Of a DNA stretch of 64,000 bases, positions 1 through 8,219 are shown piece after piece; position 1 is the first letter of the stretch, and each line of letters begins with the position of its first letter. A program made the position numbers and the translations under genes. The notes under the pieces were generated by a model. The model had not been told where the DNA came from and did not search any database. It saw only the letters and a list, made by a program, of their open reading frames with translations. Source of the stretch: Pelomonas sp. Root1217 (GTDB lineage: Bacteria; Pseudomonadota; Gammaproteobacteria; Burkholderiales; Burkholderiaceae_C). The stretch lies in NCBI RefSeq assembly GCF_001425705.1, contig NZ_LMDC01000012.1:663294-727293 (forward strand). The letters run 5' to 3'.

Positions 1-1418
1 GCGGCTGGGCCCTGGACATCCCGGCAGGTGACGAACCCCTGGCCGCCGGCAAACCCCTGAGCGGCGTCGTGGTGCTGACGACGGCCGCTGGCGACCAGGC
101 CTGGGCCATCACGGCGGCCATGCCCGAAGGCGCCGGCAAAGGCCCGGGCCCGGCCGACCTCAGTGCTCCGGCGGCCGAAGCCGCCGCGCCGGTTGCCGCG
201 CCCGAAAGCGATCTCGGCCTGTTGCCGGCGCTCATGCTCGCCCTGGTCGGCGGACTGATCCTGAACCTGATGCCCTGCGTCTTCCCGGTGCTGTCGATCA
301 AGGCCCTGGCCCTGGTGCGCGAGGGCAACCACAAAGCCGAGGGACTGGCCTACACGGCCGGTGTGCTCGTCAGCTTCGCGGCGCTGGCGGCGGTGTTGAT
401 CGCGCTGCGCGCCGGCGGCCAGCAGGTGGGCTGGGGCTTCCAGTTCCATTCACCGGTGTTCGTCCTCATCGTCAGCTATCTGCTCTTCCTGGTCGGGTTG
501 AACCTGTCGGGCTTCTTCGAATTCGGCGGCAGCTTCACCGGCGTGGGTTCCAGCCTGGCGGCGCGCCAGGGCTTGGCGGGCAGCTTCTTCACCGGTGTGC
601 TGGCGGCCGTCGTCGCCACGCCCTGCACGGCGCCCTTCATGGGCGCGGCCCTGGCCTTTGCGCTGTCCCAGCCGGCGGCGGTGTTGCTGGCTGTCTTCCT
701 CGCGCTGGGCCTGGGCCTGGCGCTGCCCTTCCTGCTGCTGGCTTTCTGGCCCGCGGCGCAGCGCTGGTTGCCGCGGCCCGGCGCGTGGATGGACAAGTTC
801 AAGCAGTTCCTCGCCTTCCCGATGTATGCGGCCGTCGTCTGGCTGCTGTGGGTGCTGGCCCAGCAGGCCGGGCCGGACGGCGTCGCGATGGCGCTGGGCG
901 GCCTGGTGTTGATCGCCTTCGCGCTGTGGCTGCACCGCGCTGGGAGGGGCGTCGTCAGCGGCGTGGCGATGGTGGCCAGCTTCGTGCTCGCGCTCAGCGT
1001 CATTCACTGGATCAGGCCCGTACCCGCCGACGCTCATGCTGCCGCACCGGGATCTGCCATCGAGGTCTACAGCGCCGAGCGCCTGGCCGAACTGCGCGCT
1101 CAAAACAAGCCGGTCTTCGTCAACATGACGGCGGCCTGGTGCATCTCCTGCCTCGTCAACGAACGCGTCGCGCTGTCGCGCCCCGAGGTCAAGGACGCCT
1201 TCGCCAAGGCCGGCGTGGCCTATCTGAAGGGTGACTGGACGCGCGAGGACCCGAACATCACCGCCGTACTCAAGGCCCATGGTCGCTCGGGCGTGCCCCT
1301 CTACCTCTACTACGCACCGGGCGCCGCCGAGGCCCAGGTGCTGCCGCAAATCCTTACCCCCGGTCTCATCGTCGAGGCCATCTCTGTGCCCCCCGCCTCT
1401 TCCAGGAGTTCGACATGA
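1..1418 (+). CDS. DsbD/ScsB-type thiol:disulfide interchange protein (5' partial)
   Basis: Inner-membrane reductase that carries electrons from cytoplasmic thioredoxin to periplasmic partners. The reading frame is open to the left edge, so the N-terminal domain lies outside the window. Visible parts are a hydrophobic DsbD core with the two membrane cysteine motifs (NLMPCVFP near base 270, VATPCTAPF near base 620), then a C-terminal thioredoxin-like domain with CISC at bases 1140-1151 (context AAWCISCLVNE). The stop overlaps the next ATG (ATGA, 1415-1418), so the two genes are translationally coupled, and the redoxin downstream is a likely electron acceptor (inference). ScsB and DsbD cannot be told apart without the missing N-terminus. 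Confidence 0.93.
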   Translation, partial: GWALDIPAGDEPLAAGKPLSGVVVLTTAAGDQAWAITAAMPEGAGKGPGPADLSAPAAEAAAPVAAPESDLGLLPALMLALVGGLILNLMPCVFPVLSIKALALVREGNHKAEGLAYTAGVLVSFAALAAVLIALRAGGQQVGWGFQFHSPVFVLIVSYLLFLVGLNLSGFFEFGGSFTGVGSSLAARQGLAGSFFTGVLAAVVATPCTAPFMGAALAFALSQPAAVLLAVFLALGLGLALPFLLLAFWPAAQRWLPRPGAWMDKFKQFLAFPMYAAVVWLLWVLAQQAGPDGVAMALGGLVLIAFALWLHRAGRGVVSGVAMVASFVLALSVIHWIRPVPADAHAAAPGSAIEVYSAERLAELRAQNKPVFVNMTAAWCISCLVNERVALSRPEVKDAFAKAGVAYLKGDWTREDPNITAVLKAHGRSGVPLYLYYAPGAAEAQVLPQILTPGLIVEAISVPPASSRSST

Positions 1419-2020
1419 CCTTGCTTCGCCGCAGCCTGCTCGCCGCCCTGATCCTTCCCGCACTGGCTCACGCCACGGCCAATGTCGACGCGCCCGCGCC
1501 GACTTTCTCCGCCACGACGGCCGACGGCAAGACCGTCAATCTGGCCGACTACAAGGGCAAGACCGTCGTGCTGGAGTGGACCAACCACGACTGCCCGTAT
1601 GTCAGGAAGCACTATGGCGCCGGCAATATGCAGACCCAGCAGAAAGCCGCCGCGGCCCAGGGCGTCGTCTGGCTGCAGGTGATCTCCTCCGCGCCCGGCC
1701 AACAGGGCTTCGTGGACGGTGCTACCGCGCAGAAGCTCAACGCCGACCGCGGCGCAGCGCCCACTGCGACCCTGCTCGACCCCAAGGGCGAGCTCGGCAA
1801 GCTCTACGGCGCGCAGACGACACCACACATGTACGTCATCAAGGCCGATGGCACCCTGGCCTACAAGGGCGGCATCGACAGCCTCGCCACGCCCGACAAG
1901 GCCGACATCGCCAAGGCCGAGCCCTACGTCACCGAGGCCCTGGCAGCGGTGGCTGCGGGCCGCAAGGTCGAGAAGGCGTCGACGCGACCCTATGGCTGCA
2001 GCGTCAAGTACGCCAGCTGA
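1415..2020 (+). CDS. Periplasmic redoxin-domain (AhpC/TSA-like) protein
   Basis: A 201-residue thioredoxin-fold protein. The N-terminus (LLAALILPALAHATA) is a signal peptide, so it should act in the periplasm. After the start of the redoxin domain (APAPTFSATTADG) comes a single-cysteine site, DCPYVRKHY, instead of a CXXC. This is typical of a small redoxin family with a CP(F/Y)VRKHY motif. TTPHMYVI supplies the usual cis-proline region. It overlaps the DsbD-like gene by four bases, which suggests reduction by that protein. The precise substrate is unknown. The gene ends six bases before the convergent glutaminase gene. Confidence 0.9.
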   Translation: MTLLRRSLLAALILPALAHATANVDAPAPTFSATTADGKTVNLADYKGKTVVLEWTNHDCPYVRKHYGAGNMQTQQKAAAAQGVVWLQVISSAPGQQGFVDGATAQKLNADRGAAPTATLLDPKGELGKLYGAQTTPHMYVIKADGTLAYKGGIDSLATPDKADIAKAEPYVTEALAAVAAGRKVEKASTRPYGCSVKYAS

Positions 2021-2026
2021 TTTCGC

Positions 2027-2941
2027 CTAGAAGACCGACAGCCCCGTCTTCGCGACGAACAGTTCCAGCGCCCGGCGGCCCAGCAGGGAGTTGCCGGTGC
2101 CGTCCAGCGCTGGCGACCAGACGCACAGCGTGAGCTGATCGGGCACCACGGCGACGATGCCGCCGCCGACGCCGCTCTTGCATGGCAGGCCGATGCGGAA
2201 GGCGAACTCGCCTGCGGCGTCATAGGTGCCGCAGGTCAGCATCAGCGCATTGACGCGGCGCGTTTGCGCCGTGTTGAGAACGGGCGTGCCGGCCAGCGGG
2301 TGGCGGCCATCCCGGCACAGGTAACCGGCGGCGCAGGCCACCTGTTCGCAGCTCATCGCGATGGCGCATTGGTTGAAGTAGACATCCAGCACCGTGGCGA
2401 CGTCGTTGTCCAGCGTGCCAAAGCCCTTCATGAAATTGGCCAGCGCCGTGTTGCGGAACCCGGTGCCGGCCTCCGAGCGCGCCACCTCGGCGTCGATGCC
2501 CACGGCCTCGCCGCACAGCCGGCCGAGCAGCGCCAGCAGTTCGGTCTTGGCATCGCCCTGCGACACCAGGCGGTCTGCCACCGCGATGGCACCGGCATTG
2601 ATGAAGGGGTTGCGCGGAATGCCGCGCTCCGTCTCCAGCTGCACCAGCGAATTGAACGGGCTGCCCGAGGGCTCGCGGCCGATGCGGTCCCACATGGCCT
2701 CGCCCAGCGCGCGGATCGCCAGCGTCAGCGAGAACATCTTGGACATGCTCTGAATGGAGAAGGGCACCGCGCTGTCCCCAGCCGCCGCCGTCTCGCCCGC
2801 ACAGGTACGCAGCGCGATGCCGAACTGCAGCGGCGACACCCGCGCGAGTGCCGGGATGTAGCTGGCGACCTTGCCGCCGGCCGTGGCGAGTTGCGGGCGC
2901 AGTTCGGCGTTGATCTCGTCGAGGATGAGCTGGAAGTCCAT
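2027..2941 (-). CDS. glsA: Glutaminase (serine-dependent, GlsA family)
   Basis: Hydrolyses L-glutamine to glutamate and ammonia in the cytoplasm. The 304-residue product aligns along its whole length with what I know of bacterial glutaminase A/YneH: GKVASYIPALA near the start, the SIQSMSK motif carrying the beta-lactamase-like Ser-x-x-Lys pair, SGSPFNSLVQLE, GIPRNPFINAGA and GVGGGIVAVVP. The chosen start is MDFQLI. An upstream in-frame ATG at 2950 (MAAMDFQ) is possible. The divergent methyltransferase gene starts at 2976, so both promoters must share or overlap the 34-base spacer or lie inside the opposite gene. Confidence 0.96.
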   Translation of the reverse strand: MDFQLILDEINAELRPQLATAGGKVASYIPALARVSPLQFGIALRTCAGETAAAGDSAVPFSIQSMSKMFSLTLAIRALGEAMWDRIGREPSGSPFNSLVQLETERGIPRNPFINAGAIAVADRLVSQGDAKTELLALLGRLCGEAVGIDAEVARSEAGTGFRNTALANFMKGFGTLDNDVATVLDVYFNQCAIAMSCEQVACAAGYLCRDGRHPLAGTPVLNTAQTRRVNALMLTCGTYDAAGEFAFRIGLPCKSGVGGGIVAVVPDQLTLCVWSPALDGTGNSLLGRRALELFVAKTGLSVF

Positions 2942-2975
2942 GGCGGCCATTCTGGCCCGGGACAATGCTTCACCC

Positions 2976-3884
2976 ATGCAAGCTCTGCTCGACGCCATCG
3001 CCACCTCGGCGGCCCTTCCCCAGGACGCCCAACGCCTCTTTCACGGCCGCGGCGGCCTCCATCCCGGCTGCGAGCACCTCACCTTGGACGTCTATCCGCC
3101 CGCGCTGCTGCTGACCAGCTTCGAGCCGCTGGCCGACGAGGCGCTGGCTGCCATCGGTGCGGCGATCACGGCGCGCTGGCCTGAGGCGCCCTGGGTCTTC
3201 CAATGCCGCCAGGAGGGTGGCCGCGTTCAGACGCGCCTGATGGCCGGCACCTTGCCCGATCCGCATGTCGTCACCGAGGCCGGAATACCCGGTATACGCT
3301 ACCTCGTGCACCTGCTGCGCGGCCAGAACCACGGCCTCTTCCTCGACATGGCCGAAGGCCGGCGCTGGGTGCGCGAGCACGTGTCGCCCGGCGCCAGGGT
3401 GCTGAACCTGTTCGCCTACACCTGTGCCTTCTCGGTCGTGGCGCTGCAGGCCGGAGCGGCCGAGGTCGTCAACGTGGACATGAGCGACGGCGCGCTTGCG
3501 ATCGGTCGCCGCAATCATGAACTCAACGGTGTGAAAGCCGGCGCCAAATTCCTGGCCCACGACATCTTCAACTCCTGGGGCAAGCTGACCCGCGGCGGGC
3601 CGTATGACCTCGTCATCTGCGACCCGCCGAGCTTCCAGAAGGGCAGCTTTGTCGCGACCAAGGACTACGCGCGGCTCGCGAAGCGGCTGCCTGCGCTGCT
3701 GGCGCCAGGGGGCCAAGCGCTGCTGTGCCTGAACACGCCCAAGCTGGGCCCGGACTTTCTGCACGGCGTGGTGGTCGAGCACGCGCCTGAACTGGCGTTC
3801 GTAGAGCGGGTCCCGAACCCGGTGGCATTTGCGGACGTCTCGGAGGACCGCGCGCTCAAGGTGCTGGCCTACCGGCTGCCCTGA
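2976..3884 (+). CDS. Class I SAM-dependent methyltransferase, RlmI-like
   Basis: A 302-residue methyltransferase with a Rossmann-type SAM-binding fold. Motif I is VLNLFAYTCAFSVVA, followed by an acidic residue in VVNVDMSDGAL and the CDPPSFQKGSF motif. This last motif is shared with rRNA methyltransferases of the RlmI/RlmK group. The N-terminal third (about 1-110) lacks an obvious PUA domain, so the protein is shorter than RlmI itself. The RNA substrate is therefore inferred only from the DPPSF motif. The ATG at 2976 is preferred to upstream in-frame starts because those would run into the glutaminase coding region. Confidence 0.88.
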   Translation: MQALLDAIATSAALPQDAQRLFHGRGGLHPGCEHLTLDVYPPALLLTSFEPLADEALAAIGAAITARWPEAPWVFQCRQEGGRVQTRLMAGTLPDPHVVTEAGIPGIRYLVHLLRGQNHGLFLDMAEGRRWVREHVSPGARVLNLFAYTCAFSVVALQAGAAEVVNVDMSDGALAIGRRNHELNGVKAGAKFLAHDIFNSWGKLTRGGPYDLVICDPPSFQKGSFVATKDYARLAKRLPALLAPGGQALLCLNTPKLGPDFLHGVVVEHAPELAFVERVPNPVAFADVSEDRALKVLAYRLP

Positions 3885-3896
3885 GCCCGCCGCGCC

Positions 3897-5387
3897 TCAG
3901 GAAAGCCGCCCCAGCTCCGCCAGCAACTTCGCCCGCGCTGCCGGGTCGTTGACAGCCTCCGCCAGCCGATTGAAGAACACTGCCCGGCTGTCCGTGCCGG
4001 CGGCGGCGCGCTTGATCAGCACCTTGGCGATAGGGCCGACTTGTTTCGCCAGCAGAACCTGGGCCTTGTCCATGACGACCTCGTTCAGGGGCCCGCCGAT
4101 GAAGGTGCCGCTGCCCGCCGAGCCCGCCGTTGCGCCCTTGGAGCCGCCGGACGACGGCGAGCCCGCCGTGCCGCCCGCCGTGCGGTGGTGATGGCCGCCG
4201 GTGACGAGGCTGGCCTGGCCGAGGAAGGCGTCGCGGGCACGCGGGTCGGTGACCTGCTCGGCCAGCTTGCTGTAGAGCTCGTTGATGTCCTGGCACTCGC
4301 GCGCGGCGCGGCGCACCAGCACGCTGGCCAGCGGACCGACGTGTTTCGCCAGCGTCAGCTCGGCCTGGGTCAGCTGGGCCTTGTCCCAGTGCGAGGGCGT
4401 CGGGGCGCTGGCCGTGCCCGCCGTGGAGCCGGGCAGCGACGTGCCTGACAGCGAGGGCGGTGCGACAGTGGGCGTGGCCAGCGGCTGCGCGGGGCGCGCG
4501 CGCGCTGGCGCCAGCATCACGGTCTTTTCCCAGCCGGTGTCGTCGATGTTCTGGCCGATGCCGTCGGTCAGGGCCTGCTTGAATTCCTCGGCGGTGGCAT
4601 AACGGTCTTCGGGGCGCTTGGCCAACGCGCGGGCAATGATGGCGTCGAACCAGCCCGGGCGCTCGACACCCTCGATGGTCGACGGCGGCTGCGGCATGTC
4701 GTTGACGACCTTGTACATCAGCGCCTCGGTCGTGCCGGCGAAGGGCGCGCGGCCAGTGAGGAGCTGGTAGAGCACGACGCCGGCGCCGTAGATGTCCACA
4801 CGCCGGTCCATGGGCTTGCCCAGGAACTGCTCGGGCGCCATGTGGCTGGGCGTGCCCACCATGTAGTGGGTCTGCGTGAGGCTGGTGCTCTCGATGCGGG
4901 CGATGCCGAAGTCGGCCACCTTGAGCCGCCCCCCGGCCGTCGTCATGATGATGTTGGCGGGCTTGATGTCGCGGTGCCAGACGCCCTTCTCGTGCGCGTG
5001 GTGCAGGGCATCGAGCAGCTGGCTCATGATGCCGGGGATGTCGGTGTCGGTGAAGCGGACCTTGGCGCCGAGGTAGCTGGCGAGCGAGCGGCCCTCGACA
5101 AACTCCATCGCGATATAGGCCACGTTCTCTGCGCGGCCGAAGTCATAGACGGCGACGATGCCCGGATGGTGCAGCCGGCCGGCCGCCTGGGCCTCGTTGC
5201 GAAAACGCGAGGCCGGCGCGCCCGGGCTGTCGTCGTCGGCGTCGAGCTGGGTGCGGATGGTCTTCAGCGCAACCGTGCGCTGGATGTCGGGGTCGAAGCC
5301 CTTGTAGACGACACCCATCGCGCCTTCACCGAGGATCTCGGTGATGCGGTATTTGCCCAGCTGGGTCGGGTGCTTCTTGTCGCTCAT
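3897..5387 (-). CDS. Hanks-type serine/threonine protein kinase with C-terminal repeat domain
   Basis: A 496-residue soluble kinase. Residues about 13-275 form a complete eukaryote-like kinase domain: glycine loop LGEGAMGVVYKG, catalytic Lys42 (VALK), HRDIKPANI with Asp140, and ADFG with Asp159. After a Pro/Thr/Ala-rich linker there are two related units of about 55 residues (near 335-395 and 437-496). Each has the pattern LAKxVGPxAxVLxxRAA followed by LAExVxDPxAR. A Gly/Ser-rich linker separates them. No membrane segment is visible. It starts 13 bases after the stop of the haem-binding sensor gene, so the two are almost certainly co-transcribed. The targets are unknown. Confidence 0.94.
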   Translation of the reverse strand: MSDKKHPTQLGKYRITEILGEGAMGVVYKGFDPDIQRTVALKTIRTQLDADDDSPGAPASRFRNEAQAAGRLHHPGIVAVYDFGRAENVAYIAMEFVEGRSLASYLGAKVRFTDTDIPGIMSQLLDALHHAHEKGVWHRDIKPANIIMTTAGGRLKVADFGIARIESTSLTQTHYMVGTPSHMAPEQFLGKPMDRRVDIYGAGVVLYQLLTGRAPFAGTTEALMYKVVNDMPQPPSTIEGVERPGWFDAIIARALAKRPEDRYATAEEFKQALTDGIGQNIDDTGWEKTVMLAPARARPAQPLATPTVAPPSLSGTSLPGSTAGTASAPTPSHWDKAQLTQAELTLAKHVGPLASVLVRRAARECQDINELYSKLAEQVTDPRARDAFLGQASLVTGGHHHRTAGGTAGSPSSGGSKGATAGSAGSGTFIGGPLNEVVMDKAQVLLAKQVGPIAKVLIKRAAAGTDSRAVFFNRLAEAVNDPAARAKLLAELGRLS

Positions 5388-5400
5388 GCGCTGAAATGAC

Positions 5401-6273
5401 TCATGTGTCCAGCAGCTTCATGGCCTGCACGACGCTGGCCCGCATGCGGGAGAAGGAATGGGACAGCGTGGCGATCTCGTCCTTGCTGGTGGCCTGGAAC
5501 TCGGGCGCGTCCAGGTCGCCCTGACTGACGCGGTCGGCCAGCGCCGACAGGCGCGTGACGGGGCGCACGACCAGCATCCAGACCATCAGGTTCAGCACGA
5601 CGCCGACGGCGACGAAGACGCCGATCAGCGACGTGATGAAGACCTTGAAGGTCTGGTCGGCGCGCTGCAGCGGTACGCCCAGCGGGACTGAAACGACCTG
5701 CGCGCCGATGACCTCGTTGAGATTCCAGCCGAAGCCGTTGGCCGGGCCGTACTTGGCGACCATGGTGGCCGGCGCGGCCTCGACGCTGCTGTGGCAGGCC
5801 AGGCAGGCCGGGTCGGTGATGCGCAGCGGGCGGGCGATGTACAGCGACGGGCCGGCGGGCGTGTCGCGCGTGCCGACGGTTTCCTTCAGATCGGCCGAGG
5901 AGCGGAACTGGCCGACGATGTCGACCTCCCAGCTCGTTGCACGGTCGCGCGGGTTGGTCGGGTTCAGCGTCGCTTCCTTGTAGGCGAACTCGGGGTGTTT
6001 GGCCAGCAGCGTCCCCAGCACCTCGGTGGCGGAAAAGCTGGGCACCGTCTCCGGCAAGAACTTGTCGGTCATCTGCGAGACCAGCAGCGGCTTGATCTTC
6101 GTGTTGGTGTAGCTGCGCACCGCCAGCGCCTTCTCCATGAGCATCTGCGCGGTGGCGATGGTTTCCTGCTTGGCGTTGTCCTGCAGCAGATTGCGTGCGA
6201 TGTAGCCGCTCAGGGCGATGCCCAGGCTCATCACGAGCAGATAGACCAGATTGAATTTGGCGAGCAGTTTCAT
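5401..6273 (-). CDS. DUF3365 (Tll0287-like) haem-binding membrane sensor with HAMP domain
   Basis: A 290-residue membrane sensor. It has an N-terminal transmembrane helix (residues 8-30), a periplasmic Tll0287-like domain with the c-type haem motif CLACH at 157-161, a second transmembrane helix (about 211-235) and a C-terminal HAMP domain (about 235-285, VVRPVTRLSALADRV then DEIATLSHSF). It ends after the HAMP, with no kinase, methyl-accepting or cyclase output domain. The gene 13 bases downstream is a Ser/Thr kinase, which may provide the output (inference). The start at 6273 is the first Met before the membrane helix. The ORF extends upstream, but that part looks non-coding. Confidence 0.9.
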   Translation of the reverse strand: MKLLAKFNLVYLLVMSLGIALSGYIARNLLQDNAKQETIATAQMLMEKALAVRSYTNTKIKPLLVSQMTDKFLPETVPSFSATEVLGTLLAKHPEFAYKEATLNPTNPRDRATSWEVDIVGQFRSSADLKETVGTRDTPAGPSLYIARPLRITDPACLACHSSVEAAPATMVAKYGPANGFGWNLNEVIGAQVVSVPLGVPLQRADQTFKVFITSLIGVFVAVGVVLNLMVWMLVVRPVTRLSALADRVSQGDLDAPEFQATSKDEIATLSHSFSRMRASVVQAMKLLDT

Positions 6274-6524
6274 GGTGTTTTTCCCGGAGGCCGGCAATGG
6301 TAGTGCGCTGATGTGGTTGAGTGGCTTCGTGCTTGCTCGTGGTTCCCGGTGCAAATCCACAGAAGAAAGGGCGCCCGACCGAAATCGGGCCTGTCCGATG
6401 CAGCCCCTGGTCGCGCGGTTGGGCTTGGACGCTGTGCTCGGCAGCGCCGGCCGCCGCTGCCGCGTCCGCTTCCCCACGCTGCAGGCGGCGCTGGCCGAAT
6501 TGGCGGCGCGGCATGATGCTGGCC

Positions 6525-7454
6525 ATGAACTCGCCCATTGACCGCTGCAACGACGGCAGTGCGAACCCGCCGCGGCTGCGCCGCGACATCAACCTCGGCA
6601 CCCTGGCCGAGTTGCCCCGCGCCTCGACCGGCTGGTGTGCGACGCACGCCGAGCAGCTCGCCCTCTTGAAGGCCGACGGCCACGAAGCCGTGCAGATCTG
6701 GCAGCCCACGCGCGAGGCCGCCGGGGCCGCGCGCGACGCCGGCCTGGCCGTCACCGGCATCTGCCGCGCACTGGTCCCAGCCGAGGTGGACGCCATCGTG
6801 CGTGAGCAGCGCGACCTCGGTTGCGAGATCACGACGCTGCACGTGGGCAACTCCTTCGAGACCGACGCCGAGATGGATGCCCTTGCCGCGGCCGTGCTGG
6901 AAGCCTCGGCGCGGCACGGCCACCCGCTCTATGTCGAGACCCACCGCGGCACGATGACCCAGGACCTGCGCCGCACGCTGGATCTCGTCGAACGCTGGCC
7001 GGCGCTGCGCTTCAACGCCGATCTGTCGCACTGGTACACCGGCCACGAGCTGACCTATGGCGGCGAGTTCCACGACCGTGCGCAGCGGCTCGCGCCGGTG
7101 TTCGAGCGCGTGCGCTTCCTGCATGCCCGCGTCGGCAACCCAGGATGCATCCAGACGGGGCTCGACGACCCCGGCGACTACCTCAGCCACTTCCGCTGGA
7201 TGTGGCAGCGCTGCTTCGAGGGCTTTGTGCGCGGCGCCGGGCCGGGTGACTACCTGAGCTTCAACGCCGAGCTGCTGCCGCAGAAGATGGGCGCCGACTT
7301 CTGGCTGCACTACGCCCAGCCGCGTACCGACCTGGCGGGCGACCGTTTCAACGGTGAGCCCAGCGATCGCTACGCGGATGCCGGGCGGCTGTGGCAGATC
7401 GCCGGCGAATGCTTCGAGGCGGCAACACGCGCGGTGGTGGGCGCGCCGCGCTGA
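6525..7454 (+). CDS. Sugar phosphate isomerase/epimerase-like TIM-barrel protein
   Basis: About 309 residues with the features of the xylose-isomerase-like TIM-barrel superfamily: VYVETHRGT-type strand (LYVETHRGTMTQD), RFNADLSHWYTG, RFLHARVGNPGCIQ and SFNAELLP. The conserved Glu, Asp, His and Glu residues could bind a divalent metal. The substrate is not evident. Two starts are close together (ATG 6513 and ATG 6525), and the second is used because MNSPIDRC is followed directly by the conserved region. It is divergent from the DUF3365 gene, with about 250 bases between them. That spacer contains one small hairpin (GCCCGA/TCGGGC near 6370-6390) and no other clear signal. Confidence 0.8.
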   Translation: MNSPIDRCNDGSANPPRLRRDINLGTLAELPRASTGWCATHAEQLALLKADGHEAVQIWQPTREAAGAARDAGLAVTGICRALVPAEVDAIVREQRDLGCEITTLHVGNSFETDAEMDALAAAVLEASARHGHPLYVETHRGTMTQDLRRTLDLVERWPALRFNADLSHWYTGHELTYGGEFHDRAQRLAPVFERVRFLHARVGNPGCIQTGLDDPGDYLSHFRWMWQRCFEGFVRGAGPGDYLSFNAELLPQKMGADFWLHYAQPRTDLAGDRFNGEPSDRYADAGRLWQIAGECFEAATRAVVGAPR

Positions 7455-7487
7455 CATTCACTTCGCGGCGCGTTGCTGGCATGTGAA
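7453..7487. promoter_or_regulatory. Inverted repeat CATTCAC/GTGAATG ahead of response regulator gene
   Basis: A perfect 7-base inverted repeat (7453-7459 and 7481-7487) separated by 21 bases lies about 65 bases upstream of the response regulator start. It could be an autoregulatory operator or simply a chance hairpin. No promoter boxes could be assigned with confidence. Confidence 0.3.
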
Positions 7488-7550
7488 TGGCCCCGGCGTG
7501 ACAGCCCTGCGTCAGCACATCGGCCGCTGTCGCGCCATACTGCGGCCACC

Positions 7551-8219
7551 ATGCGCATCCTGCTCGTCGAAGACGACGAACAACTCGTCGAAACCACCGC
7601 CCGCGCGTTGCGCTCCCAGGGCTGGGTCGTGGACTGCACCGCCCGCGGCGAGCCCGTGCCGCGCTCGCTGAAGGAGGACGCCTACGACCTCCTCATCCTG
7701 GACATCGGCCTGGCCGGCATCGACGGCTTCGAGACGCTGCGCCGCGTGCGCGCCGAGAGCATCGCCGTGCCGGTGCTGATCCTGACCGCCCGCGACGCCG
7801 TCGAGGACCGTGTGCGTGGCCTGGAAGGCGGCGCTGACGACTATCTCGTCAAGCCCTTTGCACTGACCGAACTGGTCGCCCGCGCTCGCGCCCTGGTGCG
7901 GCGCAGCCAAGCGCGCACCAGTAACCAGCTGCAGCTGGCGCGCCTGCGCATCGACCAGGAAGCCCGCCGCGCCTACATCGACGACGAGCCATTGGCCCTG
8001 TCCGCCCGCGAATGGGACGTGCTCGGCTTCCTGATGGCGCGGTCGGGCAAGGTCGTGCCCAAGGAACACATCGCGCTGGCCAGCAATGCCTGGGACCAGG
8101 GCGTCAGCGACAACGCCATCGAGGTCTGCCTGTCGCGCCTGCGCGCCAAGATCGAGCCCGGTGGTGTGCAGCTTCGCACTGTGCGCGGTCTGGGCTATCT
8201 GCTAGAGGAAATTGGCTGA
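7551..8219 (+). CDS. OmpR-family response regulator
   Basis: A 222-residue two-component response regulator. The receiver domain (1-115) has the acidic pair EDD at 7-9, phospho-acceptor Asp51 (LLILDIG), Thr in LILTARD and Lys in LVKPF. The C-terminal winged-helix DNA-binding domain (about 128-222) ends in RLRAKIEPGG and the TVRGLGYLL signature. It overlaps the sensor kinase gene by eight bases. The family resembles QseB/PmrA/TctD-type regulators, but the signal and regulon are not readable from the sequence. Confidence 0.95.
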   Translation: MRILLVEDDEQLVETTARALRSQGWVVDCTARGEPVPRSLKEDAYDLLILDIGLAGIDGFETLRRVRAESIAVPVLILTARDAVEDRVRGLEGGADDYLVKPFALTELVARARALVRRSQARTSNQLQLARLRIDQEARRAYIDDEPLALSAREWDVLGFLMARSGKVVPKEHIALASNAWDQGVSDNAIEVCLSRLRAKIEPGGVQLRTVRGLGYLLEEIG

